Shown here one piece after another: positions 33,377 through 44,800 of a stretch of 64,000 nt of DNA; positions within the stretch are counted from its first letter, which is position 1, and each line of letters begins with the position of its first letter. Both the position numbers and the translations under genes were made by a program. The stretch lies in the NCBI GenBank assembly GCA_030490835.1, contig CM059971.1, forward strand, positions 124,590,564 to 124,654,563, written 5' to 3'. Under the pieces are notes generated by a model. That model had not been told where the DNA came from. It ran no database searches and saw only the letters and a list, made by a program, of their open reading frames with translations. The stretch comes from Annona cherimola. Taxonomy: Eukaryota; Streptophyta; Magnoliopsida; Magnoliales; Annonaceae.

Positions 33377-33491
33377 CCCGTCGACCCCTCCCCCACCATC
33401 TACTTCCAAAGCAAGGCTGCAGCGAGCTATACCTCTCACACTCCAAGTCTCCAACCTCCACACCCGTCGTCTCTTCTCATTCCTACTCCCA

Positions 33492-33797
33492 ATGGCCAGA
33501 CGTCTTGTGTTGTTCATCTTGCTTCTCACAATCCCGACTCTGAAGGCTTCCAGACATGGAAATCAGCTCGTCAGCATCAAACCCATTGCTGATACTAGTC
33601 TTGTGGAGAAGCATGATCAGCTGCAGCAGGAGGATTTTGGGGGCCCAAGCCCATCGCCCAAGGCCAAGATCCAGAGCTCAAACATTCATGAGTCGAGGAA
33701 ACGGCGCCTTGGGTCGACTCCAAGCCCCGGCGAAGGCCATTCCCACGTGAACGAAAGGAAGGTTTGGGAGCGGCGCTTCCGGAGCCACCAGCAATAG
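33492..33797 (+). CDS. Putative secreted signalling-peptide precursor (PIP/CEP-like)
   Basis: A 101-aa single-exon protein. Residues 1-20 form a signal peptide (MARR, then LVLFILLLTIPTL, cleavage near KAS). The rest is hydrophilic, basic and without cysteines. Two proline-rich motifs stand out: GGPSPSPKAK (residues 50-59) and, after a dibasic KRR, GSTPSPGEGH (74-83). The second resembles the SGPS..G.GH core of plant PIP/PIPL peptides and the SPG.GH end of CEP peptides; neither match is perfect. A tail of 18 residues (SHVNERKVWERRFRSHQQ) follows the motif, unlike classical precursors where the motif is close to the C-terminus. The start is chosen for the signal peptide, the TATA box at 33369 and the leader length; the same frame is open upstream to 33366 but would begin at the TATA box. 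If this is a peptide hormone it would act in the apoplast on a receptor kinase. Family assignment is inference. Confidence 0.6.
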   Translation: MARRLVLFILLLTIPTLKASRHGNQLVSIKPIADTSLVEKHDQLQQEDFGGPSPSPKAKIQSSNIHESRKRRLGSTPSPGEGHSHVNERKVWERRFRSHQQ

Positions 33798-36700
33798 GAG
33801 ATCATCATGCGAGCGCGTCGCCCGCCCGTCCTGCAGCTGCAAAGTGTAGAACGCAAGCAATGTAATGCTATTAATTAATAGATTTTGAAACCACAAATTA
33901 TATTACTATTAATATACTTCAAAATAGATTACATTACTTGGAAATCAGTATACGTATATATGTGGCAATACGTACTTTTATTGTCCTTTGCACGTGCCCT
34001 GTTGCATGCACCGAGTTCTGAGGAGTGCTTATTGCATGTCCTTTGCTAAGGTCACATCACATAATCCCGATATGGGATTCAGTAATTTATTAATAATTGA
34101 CACAGATCCAAAATTACTATCTCGATTCATTAATTTTTCCCTTTTCTTGACCGGGTATTAATTTTTTTTCCCTGATATTTGGCATAAGTACGCAATCCTT
34201 TCCGAGGATTCCTTTTCATCAACCAAAATTTGGAAGCATTCTAATTGTCAACGGAAGGGCCTTTTTGTTAAGCTTTCTGTAGCATTCATAGCAAGTATCT
34301 AAATTCCCAAACGAATCTTCTTGATGTTTGTACGCTCTTGAGCGGGGAGTGAGGTTGTGATTCTCTCAAAGAGCAGCACAAAAACCAGAGTCGGAAATAT
34401 GTAGGCCTGAACTGTTTTCAAGCGGTTTGGCCCATTTCGAGGTTGGGCCGCATGTGCATAGGTTGAAACATCTAAGACCTTTGAACTGGTATGGCCTGCC
34501 CCGATTCGCGGCCCTAGGCAGCAAGAACATAACCCCCAAAAGGGAAGGTTTGCCCAACTTTGATCATACTTTTTAAAAATTGAGTTTGACCCTCTTTTAA
34601 TACTGAGTCGATTTGACCTTTACTTTTTTTTAATAGGTTACGAGACAAAGTTCAGGTTGATAGTAGGTCGGGTCAAAAATACGAGTCAAATAAGATAATT
34701 TTAAAAATTTATATGCCTATCAAACATAAACATATATCTATACTAAATTTAAATATTATATGCTTCAATATTTCACTAATTATTAAAAAATACATAATTA
34801 AAAAAGCAAAACATTTGAAAATATAATATAAATTTATTAAAATAGGTTAATGTGCAATTATACATAAGAGTTATATATGTACAAATTTTTTTAATTGATT
34901 CTTATATTATTTTCTGAATAAATTGATTAGCACTGAGATTTGGAATATATTTGGAATGGGAAGAGAAAAGATGGATCTGGTTCAAGGGTCAGTATCATCA
35001 GGTTGGCTATTTTAGCCGAAAAGCAGCCACTGTCTCTTTATGTTTGTTTGCTCGTTGAATTTGGCATCCATCCTTGGAGATCATGTTTATTTAATTTATG
35101 TAAAACTCAGGCCGACAGTGGCACTTGATAAGCCGGCACTTGAAAATCCTTACGGCGGTTCATAGTGAAATCCAGTTTAGTGGTCCCCAATTAATAGTGG
35201 TTGAATTCCGGACCTCATTGCTTGTCTAAGGACCACTCCTATGTTTCGTTTACCTAATAAATGTCCACCCACCCACTTGTTAGTCTCATAATCAAATTGC
35301 CCTAGGTTTCGGACCACGGTATAGGGGACCATGGTTTTGATGTTGTGAATTTGAGTGAATTTAGTTTCCCGTGTATAAACTCACTGCCGCCAAAGTAGCT
35401 TATTCTTCTTCCTTTTTGGCACTTCTATGTCGTATAATGCGGGCCCATCTCTATTTGATTCCTTTTCAGTCACTTGATTTGATGGAGAAATGGCCCATGG
35501 ATAAACGGTCCATCTTGCTATGCGACTTGTTAAACGGTCCGCAGACACATGCACTTGAATGGTGCTGCAAAAAGAAAGGTCTATGCTTCAAAGGCACCAA
35601 TGAGGCCATGCGTTACTCGCGGAAGTGATCCGTCTAAGAGCTTTCTACATGAAGCTATCCTAGTCTCTATGGATATCCTCGACGTGGATTTTTTAGGTAC
35701 TTTGGAGTCCAAAATATCGTCCCATATATATTTTGTTTCACGATCCATGTCATTTATAGCTCATGCATATGGACTAATAATATAGCCACTACTGGACTTA
35801 GTCCTATATGAAGCTTGATAGTTTAATTTTTGTATCACAGTCCAAATTTTGTGATAACTTTTGGTCCAACCACCCATATATATATATTTTTTACTAAAAT
35901 TTATACAACATGACGACCGATATTATAATCAAGTACGCCCGTAATCCTTACAATATAAAAGAAATTTTTCTATAAATTCCTTCTACAAGAGGAATTTTGT
36001 ATGAAACACTGGTACTAAGGGAATTGTAAAACCGCCCCACTCACTCTGTGAAGAGTGTTAAAACCACATGCACAGATATGGAAAAATAATTAATTTTCCA
36101 ACCCGCACCAGATCAAAATAAAGCAATGGGTTTTATCACGACAGCAACCACCCTTAGTTAGTAAGGATTAATGAATGCTGGTAAAAACGAACGAGGGAAC
36201 TACGATTCAGGCATGCCGACTGCTGTAAGCATCTAGATTCGAGACTAGAGCTTATATTATTGCGGTAGATGGATAGGAATAATCGCTGCAACCAAGTTCC
36301 ATATACGCGGCTACTTCTTTTCAGTCATAATCAAATTTTGCTGTATTTGATACAAAATGTATTTAAAAGCTATTTACTTAAGCCAGATTTTTATTGCTAC
36401 TCACAGTAAAATGTAAATAGCTGCATCAAACATCCTTTTTTGTTACATTTGAGGTAAAAAATTGCTATATTTAACCACAATGTATTGCCCAAAAGTAACC
36501 AGTGTTTCTAGCAAAAAGTTATTGCAACCAATTCCATTTACCTGTCGCCAAATTTATGCTAATAGAGTTTTCTTCAACGACTTTCGTTGTAGTCAATGCG
36601 TGGCATTCATATTATGGGAGCACTTGATCATGTGCGGTGAATCTAAGTTACGTTGCTAAAGCATTTTAAAGATGGCCGGGTCACAATCGAAAATGGAAGG

Positions 36701-37311
36701 AAAGCCAAATGCATGAGTTGTCTTTTCGTGAAGTCGAATTTCTGTTCTGGGTGGTAGAAGGGCCGGGGCTTGCACAGTTGTACCGCATTATCTTCCTTTA
36801 AACAAACATCAATCCACTGTTAGTTTCGCTAGTATTAAAGTGAAGGAAATTCATCACACTTCCTGTTCTCTGTATATAGATTGAATCCAAATTAATTGAA
36901 TTTGTACTGAAATTTTGAAAAAAAATAGAGTTGTTATGATAAATGTATGTTAAATCATACATTTAAAAATGTAAAACGTAAACAATGATGCAAAGTTAAG
37001 TTATTATATATTGAGGAACAAGAGCTTGCATTGGTAATTGAAAAAGAAATGCAAATCAATAAACAATCGAGCATACAAGAAGTGGTGGAAGAAGCAAGGT
37101 ATTAGGCTAAAGAAACAAAAAAAAAAAAGACTACTTTTAGTCATATCAATTCACAATGTTATTATTTTTTTATCATTATAGTATTAAAAAATTTAACTCT
37201 TAATTAGTACCTTCAACACTAATTGCAAACATCTTGATGCATCAAAGTAATTTTCCTTTTTAGAATGATTTTTTACGAATTCCAAATACAAAACTTATAT
37301 ATTATAAAATG
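33798..37311. other. Intergenic; no gene supported
   Basis: 34,560-34,915 is homologous to the interior of the 1.2-kb hAT element at 52954 (GTTTGACC, CTTTACTTTTTTTTAATAGGT, GGTCGGGTCAAAAATACG against CGGGTCGGGTAAAAATTACG), so it is a fragment of that family. 36,320-36,440 may be a small foldback (ATTTGATACAAAATGTATT...GTAAATAGCTGCATCAAAC). Open frames at 34940, 35371, 35549 and 36462 match no family. Confidence 0.5.
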
Positions 37312-37858
37312 AGTCCAACTTCTATACGTACGGATGTATCAATTTACTTCGGTACTCTTATCTAATTTAAGTTCTATTTTCATGACTTGTTAAATCCAAT
37401 CCATTCATTGTATTTTGCACCGTTTATTTTATTTAGATACCAAAAATCATATCGATTGGAGGTACGTGTATGTCACATCTTATAAAAATGTATAAAATTG
37501 TATACAAATTTAGAAAATCACGTGAATCTATATTACAAAGTTTTAGAATATTACAAAATTTTATAAAATTATTAATCTAAGTAGGATGAATATTGTAAAT
37601 GTCTTAGATATTAAATTAAGATCTCATGAGTCCTTATAATAAACAAATCATTTTTAATGGATTTAAAATTACTCTTACGTGATTGTTAATTTTGAGAATG
37701 ATGCAAGTTATGGATTCAAATAATTTTTGTTATATAAATAAAATAAATAGTGCTAAATAGAATAGATGGATTAGATTTAACAAAATTATCTAATAGGGCG
37801 TAAATTAAACAGAAGTACCGAAGGAAATTGGTATGTCAGGATGTATAGAAGTCCGACT
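37312..37858. mobile_element. Non-autonomous DNA transposon with long inverted ends (547 bp)
   Basis: The outer 44 bp, 37312-37355 and 37815-37858, are inverted repeats (AGTCCAACTTCTATACGTAC... against the complement AGTCGGACTTCTATACATCC..., both ending TTCGGTAC). The similarity continues inward for roughly 120 bp (TTGTTAAATC.AATCCAT). The middle is AT-rich without coding capacity. A relative lies at 48693-49220. Family not assigned; no target duplication fixed. Confidence 0.75.
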
Positions 37859-40314
37859 TTTCAAAATTTTTAAATAATTTAAAAGTAATTTGTAATCACC
37901 ACAACTAAACTTTTAAAAATTTCCTGTTGAAAACATCTGACGAATTTCTTGTTGAAGAGGTTTTACAATAAAGCTTAGCGACAAACTCATAAATAAAGAT
38001 TAATACTTTAACTTCGTTGAAGAACGATTGTAGTAAAGAAAAACAATTACAAAAAGAAATTAAAATTTATCTTCTAAACTACGAAATCCAATTTTTTGCT
38101 AAGAGCCAAATTTCAGCAGCAAAATTGTTTCTCCACTGGTTTTTTTTTTTTTTTTAGCTGAATACGAATTTGTAAAAACTATAATTTAGTTGCATGTCTA
38201 TTACGGATAGCACACACGTGCCTAGCAGGACGGGCGGGGAAAGTCAAGAACCTCCATACAGGGTCAACAATCTTCAAAGAAAATTGAGGGGATCGTGATT
38301 CCCAGTGGGGCGTATGGTTCCCCAGGTGGAGAAATTTTGTTGGGTCGCTTGAGAAATAAAATCAGGGCCGTCCGATCACCATTCCAAACTTATAGATTGA
38401 GATGCAATTCGTGATGAACGTGGCCCAAAGTTCCCCGTCTCCCACCATGCACCCTCTTTTCATAGGATACGGGTTACAATAGTTTGTGCAATAGTTTTTA
38501 GGCATAATTCTTTTTATATTTATAAGTCATAACAATTGTCTATAATTTCTAATATATCTACGATGTTTCATAAATTTTTCTTATATCCATGACATTTTAT
38601 TCTAAATTCTTATTATACCTACATTGTTAAAACAACTGTTATCTACCCCATTGAAAAGACGAATTTTTTAAAACATTTCTAATTAAAATAATTCAACCTT
38701 AAAATGACTTTTAAATTATTTAATATTTTGTATTAATGATTTATTATCATTAATGGATTCATGTTAAGGTTAAATTATTTTAATTAGAAAATTTTAAATG
38801 GGTAAAATCGTCTTTTTAGTGAAGTAGATAACAATTGTATTAATAGCACAAGCATAACAGTAATTTAAAATAAAATGTCATGAGTATAAGAAAGATTTAT
38901 GAAACGTTGTAGGCATATTAAGAATCACATGCAATTATTTTGAGTATGAGAGAAATTATTCTTAATTTTTAAGATAAGATAACGTGCCATTTTTGTCAAA
39001 AAAAAAAAAAAAAAAAAAACTGTTATAGCAGGACAATTTACCGCAATCCTTCTCATGCTCGGCATCCTCGTGTATTCTGCCAATTTCCTGATGGGTGAAT
39101 AACGGACATCGTTTTCTTAGAAGAGTGCCCTTACCCTAAAGTGGCGCCCTCTCGTTGCCCACTGTCATTGTGCCCAAACCTGCCTCAATTCGTGATGGCT
39201 GGCCAAGATGGGATCAGAAATGCACGGATCCGCACGTGCGCAGATGTTCGAGTGCACGAACAGGAACCATCGCACCTGTCAGAGTATTATTGCCAGTACG
39301 GCCCACTGGGCTTTTATTAACAATAATACCACGAGGAATGACACCGGGAGTCCCACGTCACTACCCTGGTGCTGTTGGGACCCACACACCCCTCTGGTTC
39401 CATGGATTTTGTGCGGGTCCCTCCCTCAACCAGCTAACCAAAAACCAGTCATTCCCCGTGAGCGTACAACGATGCAAAACGGATTTGAAATGTCTGCCAA
39501 CAGATCCACAACCATCACTCCCGCGTGGGCAGCGGACCACGTGTGAATGGTCAAATTTTCATATTTCAATTAACCCCCGAATACAAATTACACTGCCTTG
39601 TAATTATAGGCTTAGACTCGAGTCAAACCAGATTATCATTTCTCACTGGCCTAGGCGTTGGCCTTCAAAATCACAACCCAAAAAAAAAAAAAAAAAAAAA
39701 AAGGCAAAAGCATTCGGGTCATTGGGTGGCAGTACAAGGCCCTCCTTCACTCTCTTTCCAAAGCTAACCAACACCGCATCTTGTTTGGGATTTCAAAAGA
39801 TCATACCCACGCTCCTACAAAAAAGTTCTCTTTACACCACACTTCCTCGTTTTCTTCCCCACATCAACTCCTAAGGAAAAGGAAATACACTCATCTCCTC
39901 AATGATCATGGATGCGTGGATCACCCTATCCATGTGCCTTCTCGCCCCCATCTCCTAAACATCCGCTGTTTGTTTATATCCACTCTGCAGCGCGGAATTC
40001 ATGGATGTCGATCTGGATATGGACGTTCCAATACGAAACTATCATTGCATTTGCACGGTCCTGAATTTAGTGGCGTTGTTGAGGGGGGGCATTTATGTTT
40101 GCGCATGTGGGCTTATAAATGGTGTAAAACGGACAGCTGATGAACGCAGCCACATTAATTATATATATACATATCTCTAGCCGTTGTCATGCGAGTTAGC
40201 TAAAAACCCCACCCAAACAACAAAACGCTACATGGCACAGTCCAACCTACCCAAGGGAACGAAGCGGGCCGCCCCCAACTGCTCTCCCCTCCCGGCCAGC
40301 CCATCCCATCTGCC
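37859..40314. other. Intergenic; foldback element and G-box sites, no gene
   Basis: 38,502-38,964 is a foldback repeat related to 17,370-17,790. A-runs occur at 39,000-39,020 and 39,679-39,703. 39,050-40,320 is more GC-rich and includes a CCACGTGTG site near 39,537. The 239-codon frame at 39155-39874 runs through the poly-A tract as a lysine run and matches nothing, so it is not called. Confidence 0.5.
38502..38964. repeat. AT-rich foldback element (second MITE-like family), copy 2
   Basis: GCATAATTCTTTTTATATT and CATAAATTTTTCTTATA on the left return as complement on the right (GAAAGATTTATGAAACG, GAGAGAAATTATTCTTA). The central symmetry is at ATGATTTATTATCATTAAT. Arms are about 200 bp each. 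Homologous to 17370-17790. Confidence 0.6.
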
Positions 40315-40324
40315 GCCACGTGTC
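40315..40324 (+). promoter_or_regulatory. G-box/ABRE-type element upstream of the DUF4228 gene
   Basis: GCCACGTGTC contains the CACGTG core bound by plant bZIP and bHLH factors. It lies 560 bp before the DUF4228 start, and a further GCCACGTAGG is 20 bp on. Consistent with, but not proof of, ABA or stress regulation. Confidence 0.4.
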
Positions 40325-40884
40325 TTTAAGATTTGAATGCCACGTAGGCAGGTCCCAATATGGATTGACAGTAGTCGCCTAGTGGCTGGCCAATCACCCT
40401 TCGGCCTAATCGCTCTCGTCCGCGCTTACTTGGCAGTCCCAATCATGGACTAGCATGCGGGGCCTGCCTCCTTACTCGCATTATTGAGATTAGGAACGGT
40501 AGGGCAGAGATGAGGCGGGGGTCGGGATGAGAAAGTGGGCCCTGTGTAGGATGGTGGACAAAAGCCCAAGTACAGACTAAGGTGCAATTATTCTGGCCAT
40601 GCATTTCATTCTAAGCAATAGAATTTTCCACACTTTAAAGCGGAGTAGGAAAAAGGTATAATAATAACATCATCTCTAAACCACAGTTTTAGTTTAGCGA
40701 CGGATTCCCAAAACTCATAGAGCAAAAAGAGGAAAGTAAGCAAGGGAGAGAGGGGAGAATTCGCATAAACTGTCTTTAGCTCTTCCTTGTTCCTTCCCTA
40801 CTTCTCTCAATCTCTCTCCTTCAATAGAGAATCAGAGAGAGAAGAGAGAGAGGTGTAGGTGTGGAGCGTGCGCGTGCGATATCG

Positions 40885-41490
40885 ATGAAGGACACTATCC
40901 GATGCTGCATCTCCTGCATTCTGCCTTGCGGCGCCCTCGACGTGATCCGCATCGTCCACTCCAATGGGCGGGTGGAGGAGATCACAAGGAGCATACGGGC
41001 AGAAGAGATCATGAAGGCCAACCCCAAGCACGTCCTCCGCAAGTCCACCACGTCCATTTCAGACGACGGGGCTGTCCCGCGAATCGTGATACTGCCCCCC
41101 GACGCCGAGCTCCAACGTGGGAAGATCTACTTCCTCATGCCGGTGCCCCCGCCGCTGGAAAAAAAACCACGCAACACCACCTGCTCCGCCCGAAAGAAGA
41201 AGAAGCGAGAACACCACCAGAGCGTTGACAGCAGCCCGGCTGGCGCCAACGCCGGCGCCAGAAACCGAAACAGCAAGAGCAAAAGCAGCCGCAGCAGCAT
41301 CGCCAACCACGACAGCGATAGCGACGAGGGCGGAAACTCCATCTCCATGACTAAGCTCCTCCTGTCCGATCGCTACTTATCGGATATTCTGTCAGAGAAG
41401 ATATCGACGCAGAAAGAGCGGCGGCGAGGCCGGGTTGGGGTGTGGCGGCCGCACTTGGAGAGCATTGATGAGAGCCCGGCCGGTCATTAG
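40885..41490 (+). CDS. DUF4228 (PADRE) domain protein
   Basis: A 201-aa intronless protein. The N-terminal DUF4228/PADRE domain is recognisable: Cys-rich start (MKDTIRCCISCILPCGALDV), then IRIVHSNGRVEEITRSIRAEEIMKANPKHVLRK, a middle linker, and a second core piece (PRIVILPPDAELQRGKIYFLMPVPPP). The remainder is disordered: a KKKKR basic stretch that could be a nuclear signal, a Ser/Asn/Gly-rich segment (residues 115-160), then a conserved-looking LLLSDRYLSDILSEK block and GVWRPHLESIDE at the C-terminus, as in other plant members. The family is plant-specific and many genes respond to pathogens and abiotic stress; biochemical function is unknown. The start is the first ATG; the same frame is open 24 bases upstream but only from GTG. 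The leader has CT/GA tracts. Codon GC is high compared with the flanks. Confidence 0.92.
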   Translation: MKDTIRCCISCILPCGALDVIRIVHSNGRVEEITRSIRAEEIMKANPKHVLRKSTTSISDDGAVPRIVILPPDAELQRGKIYFLMPVPPPLEKKPRNTTCSARKKKKREHHQSVDSSPAGANAGARNRNSKSKSSRSSIANHDSDSDEGGNSISMTKLLLSDRYLSDILSEKISTQKERRRGRVGVWRPHLESIDESPAGH

Positions 41491-41845
41491 AAGTACTGGT
41501 TCTCTTCACTCTTTTCCTGACCTACCCTTTTTCATATTACAGGATTTTGTCTCTGTACTTGTACATTCAAAAAAGAAGAAGAAGAAGAATCGAGAAGGCC
41601 GGATATGTTTCTTCTACTGTTTCTTATTTCTGAACTTTGCAAGTGTTTGAGGCGGTTCTGATCCGATCTCAGCGCAAGAATTCTCCGGAATTCGGCCCGC
41701 CGATGTCCCAAATCAGCATTGTTTGGGTCTGTTTTTTGGGTTGGGTTCCAGGGCAGGGAAGAAAGGAGGACGATTGTTTTGTAATTTGCGAGAGAATATT
41801 TGCCACTCCTGTTGTTCGTAATATAATTTTTAGAAATAAGAATGA

Positions 41846-41851
41846 AATAAA
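41846..41851 (+). terminator. Candidate polyadenylation signal of the DUF4228 gene
   Basis: AATAAA 356 bp after the stop, followed by a run of about 12 A. The 3' untranslated region would be about 360-400 bases, normal for a plant gene. Confidence 0.4.
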
Positions 41852-41899
41852 TGAAATTACCACCCCCCGAGATGAAAAAAAAAAAAAACCATCGTTTGT

Positions 41900-44800
41900 T
41901 TTCTAGGGCTGTCCGAGATAAGGATGTGATAAGCAGAAATGCTAAAAATTTTGTTGTGTACTGGGAATTATGTTAGGAATGTAAATAAGAGTATTGAAAT
42001 TAAAAAGTAAGGTCGTCGTATTTAAAATAAAAAAATTGTTGAAAATAATAAATCTCGTCTCATCCGTTCCTCATCCACTCATGTTCAAGTATTCAACTTC
42101 CTTGAGGGTAGTTATGAAAATTTGATTTTGAGTGGTATATATAGAGATGATCAGAACCGTTCTAAGCAATGATTACTACCCTCCCCATGATTGATGGGGA
42201 AAATCAAGGTTTGGATATATTCCATGGGAGCTAGCTATGGGGAATATGGACGGATGGAATTATGTGACCATCCGAGAATGTGATTCCAATCGGCGTTGAT
42301 TCTGGCTTCCAACAAACGCTTTCATCATTGCATCACACGTGTCAGGTTCGTAGGTCAATGACTCAAATCTTATCTCTATCACTGCCCAAATCCGTGTGTA
42401 GGTTTGATTTTCAGGACATGCCACTCACATGGCGGGTCCAACCTTTCGTACGGATTAGATGGCCTACTACGAAGAGTGGCAGGTGGGCCTTGATCAGAAA
42501 GATTCACATGCCCCCAACTCCGATGATACCATCGTTAGTAGCCCCAACTCCGATGATACCATCGTTAGTAGCTTCATGGTACCGAATTCAACCAATTTGA
42601 TTTGACAAAAGTAGAAAATTAAAGAAGTGTTTTAATTATTTTTTTTTCTTTTTTTTTTTTTTAAAAAAAAAGTTGGCGTAGAGGGTACTGTTGCTGTGTT
42701 CTATGGGAGCTGTCTTGGGCTCGGGGGTGTGTGAAAAACGAAAAAGCCACGAAATGCGTGTGACCGACAGTCAGATGAAGCCTTGATAGGCTCATGTAGG
42801 CGGTCCAATCTCCAACTGCTCATGATGGTTTGGGGTGGCGGGCCCCATTGCACAACATCTATCTGGAATTCTGGATGCTTCTATTTGGATGGCTCTTAGC
42901 GGCAATCTTTTCGTTAATTGGACGGAGATGCAGGCTTATTTGGATACTCAAAATTCGAAGATAGAATTTGGTATATTTTAAATTTTCTTATTTTCTAATA
43001 TCTAACTATCCTAACTTCCGTCCCGCAATATATAATATTTACTATTATTATTATTTATATTTTTCGTATCTAAATGTTTAATGTGAATTATATCCGTACT
43101 ACCACAACTTTATTTTTCGAATTTCTAATTTCAAATTTCATTGTCCGTTCGGCATTCGGAAAAAAGTAATTTTCACCCCTCATAAACTTATTTTATTTTT
43201 TAATATTACTTTTATATTTTAATTTTAACGAGCTAATTAAATAAATGTAAACTTAGAAAATTGCCTGTTTTAAATACTCGTGGATTCAAGCATATCGTAA
43301 GAGCGGTCCACTCAACGCAAAGCCAGGGCTCCGAAGTTGATCATAAATCAGTATACCACAAAGAAATCAATATTCTAACTAAAAATAAATATGAGAATTT
43401 GTGTTTTAAATTAAAATGAATCACTAGCGTCAGAAGTCGTGGTTGATTATTTATGATTAATTTATAAATAATTTATTATTCAGTCTAATTTACCAAGTCA
43501 TTTGCAACCCGTGATCTAATCTTGTTTGTTAAATAAGTTAAGATTAAGGTGGAAGATTTTTACGAATGGATTATCAATGTATAATAGTTGAAAATTTTCA
43601 AATGAGCTAAGGTTAGGAGCCTCCAACCAGTATAAACCAGTTGCACCCCTACCTTGAAGAGATCCGTTTCCTTTTTTAGGCTTAGGGCCGCTACTACGGA
43701 GTGGGGCACTAAGAAGAAGGGCCACTCAGACATGATAGGGTCGGATATTAGTTGATCCTATCACATGGGTGGTGTACGGTTCTGTTCGGCATAGGGCTTT
43801 CATATGAATTTCTTTAAATTTCTCTAGCTAATTGCAAATTATACTTTGTCATTGGAATAGTTACAGAATAAATATTATATTTTTCATAACATTTTATAAA
43901 ATAATTCCCGACATAGCAATACTTACATGCACCTACATAATTCTGCATATGAAATGGGCCGGATATGGATTCAAAATTATTCCAAGATGTTAATGTCCAA
44001 ACCATGAGGTCTAATTAATTTGCAAAAAAGGCAAAATTGTTCAGTTCACTTTTAAAAATCCCATATAAAGCACACGAAAAATTGCACTAAAGTGAGCATA
44101 AAGTCAACTAACTATCCAATTTCGTGCAAGTCATCAATTAGAATTGGGTTTAAACTTACTTTTGGGCGATGGACATATATCCTCCTAAAGAATAATTGTA
44201 CCACCATAATATTCTCGAAAATTTGATCCAATAATAGCTAGCCATCCGTATATTTTAGTTGAGTCCATTACCCAACCTTTAGTGGCTCCACTGCACTTTC
44301 TAGCTTTCCTATTTCGTCAGAGCATTGATTAAAGTTGTGTGCTTGTAGAAAGGAGATCTCAAGTTAATTTTACGTTAACAAATCATGTAAGTTCACGATG
44401 TGAAAGATCTACTTTACAGTATCATTTGCCGTGGATTCGGGTTTTTGTGGCTCCTTTTAACTATCTTATTCCCACAAAGTGTAAAAGCGTTTTCCTTGAA
44501 GAGAGAGTAATAAGAGAAGAGATAAAAGCAAGCCTCCACGTAGGCAAGATAGCTTAGACAGTCATTTCCCACTTGTTAGCCTTTTGCTTGTTATTGGGAA
44601 TTATGCTTCCATAATGCAAATTTTAGGCAATTAAAAAGTCCTAATCGCAGTCTTGATTATGCTATTAAAATAAAAAAGGTTATTTGCATACAACAGTGAA
44701 TTGAAGACCTTTGGCTAGTGGGGGCCAATTGGACATGAGGTGATTAGATAATTATTTTGAGTTGGGGCAATCATGTTAAAAGGAATGTAATTTAAAAATA

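Noticed and set aside
33366..33491. Upstream extension of the small secreted protein
   Set aside because: It would start inside the TATA box and bury the signal peptide.
39155..39874. 239-codon plus-strand open frame
   Set aside because: It runs through a poly-A tract read as lysines, matches no family, overlaps two other long frames, and lacks a sensible start context.
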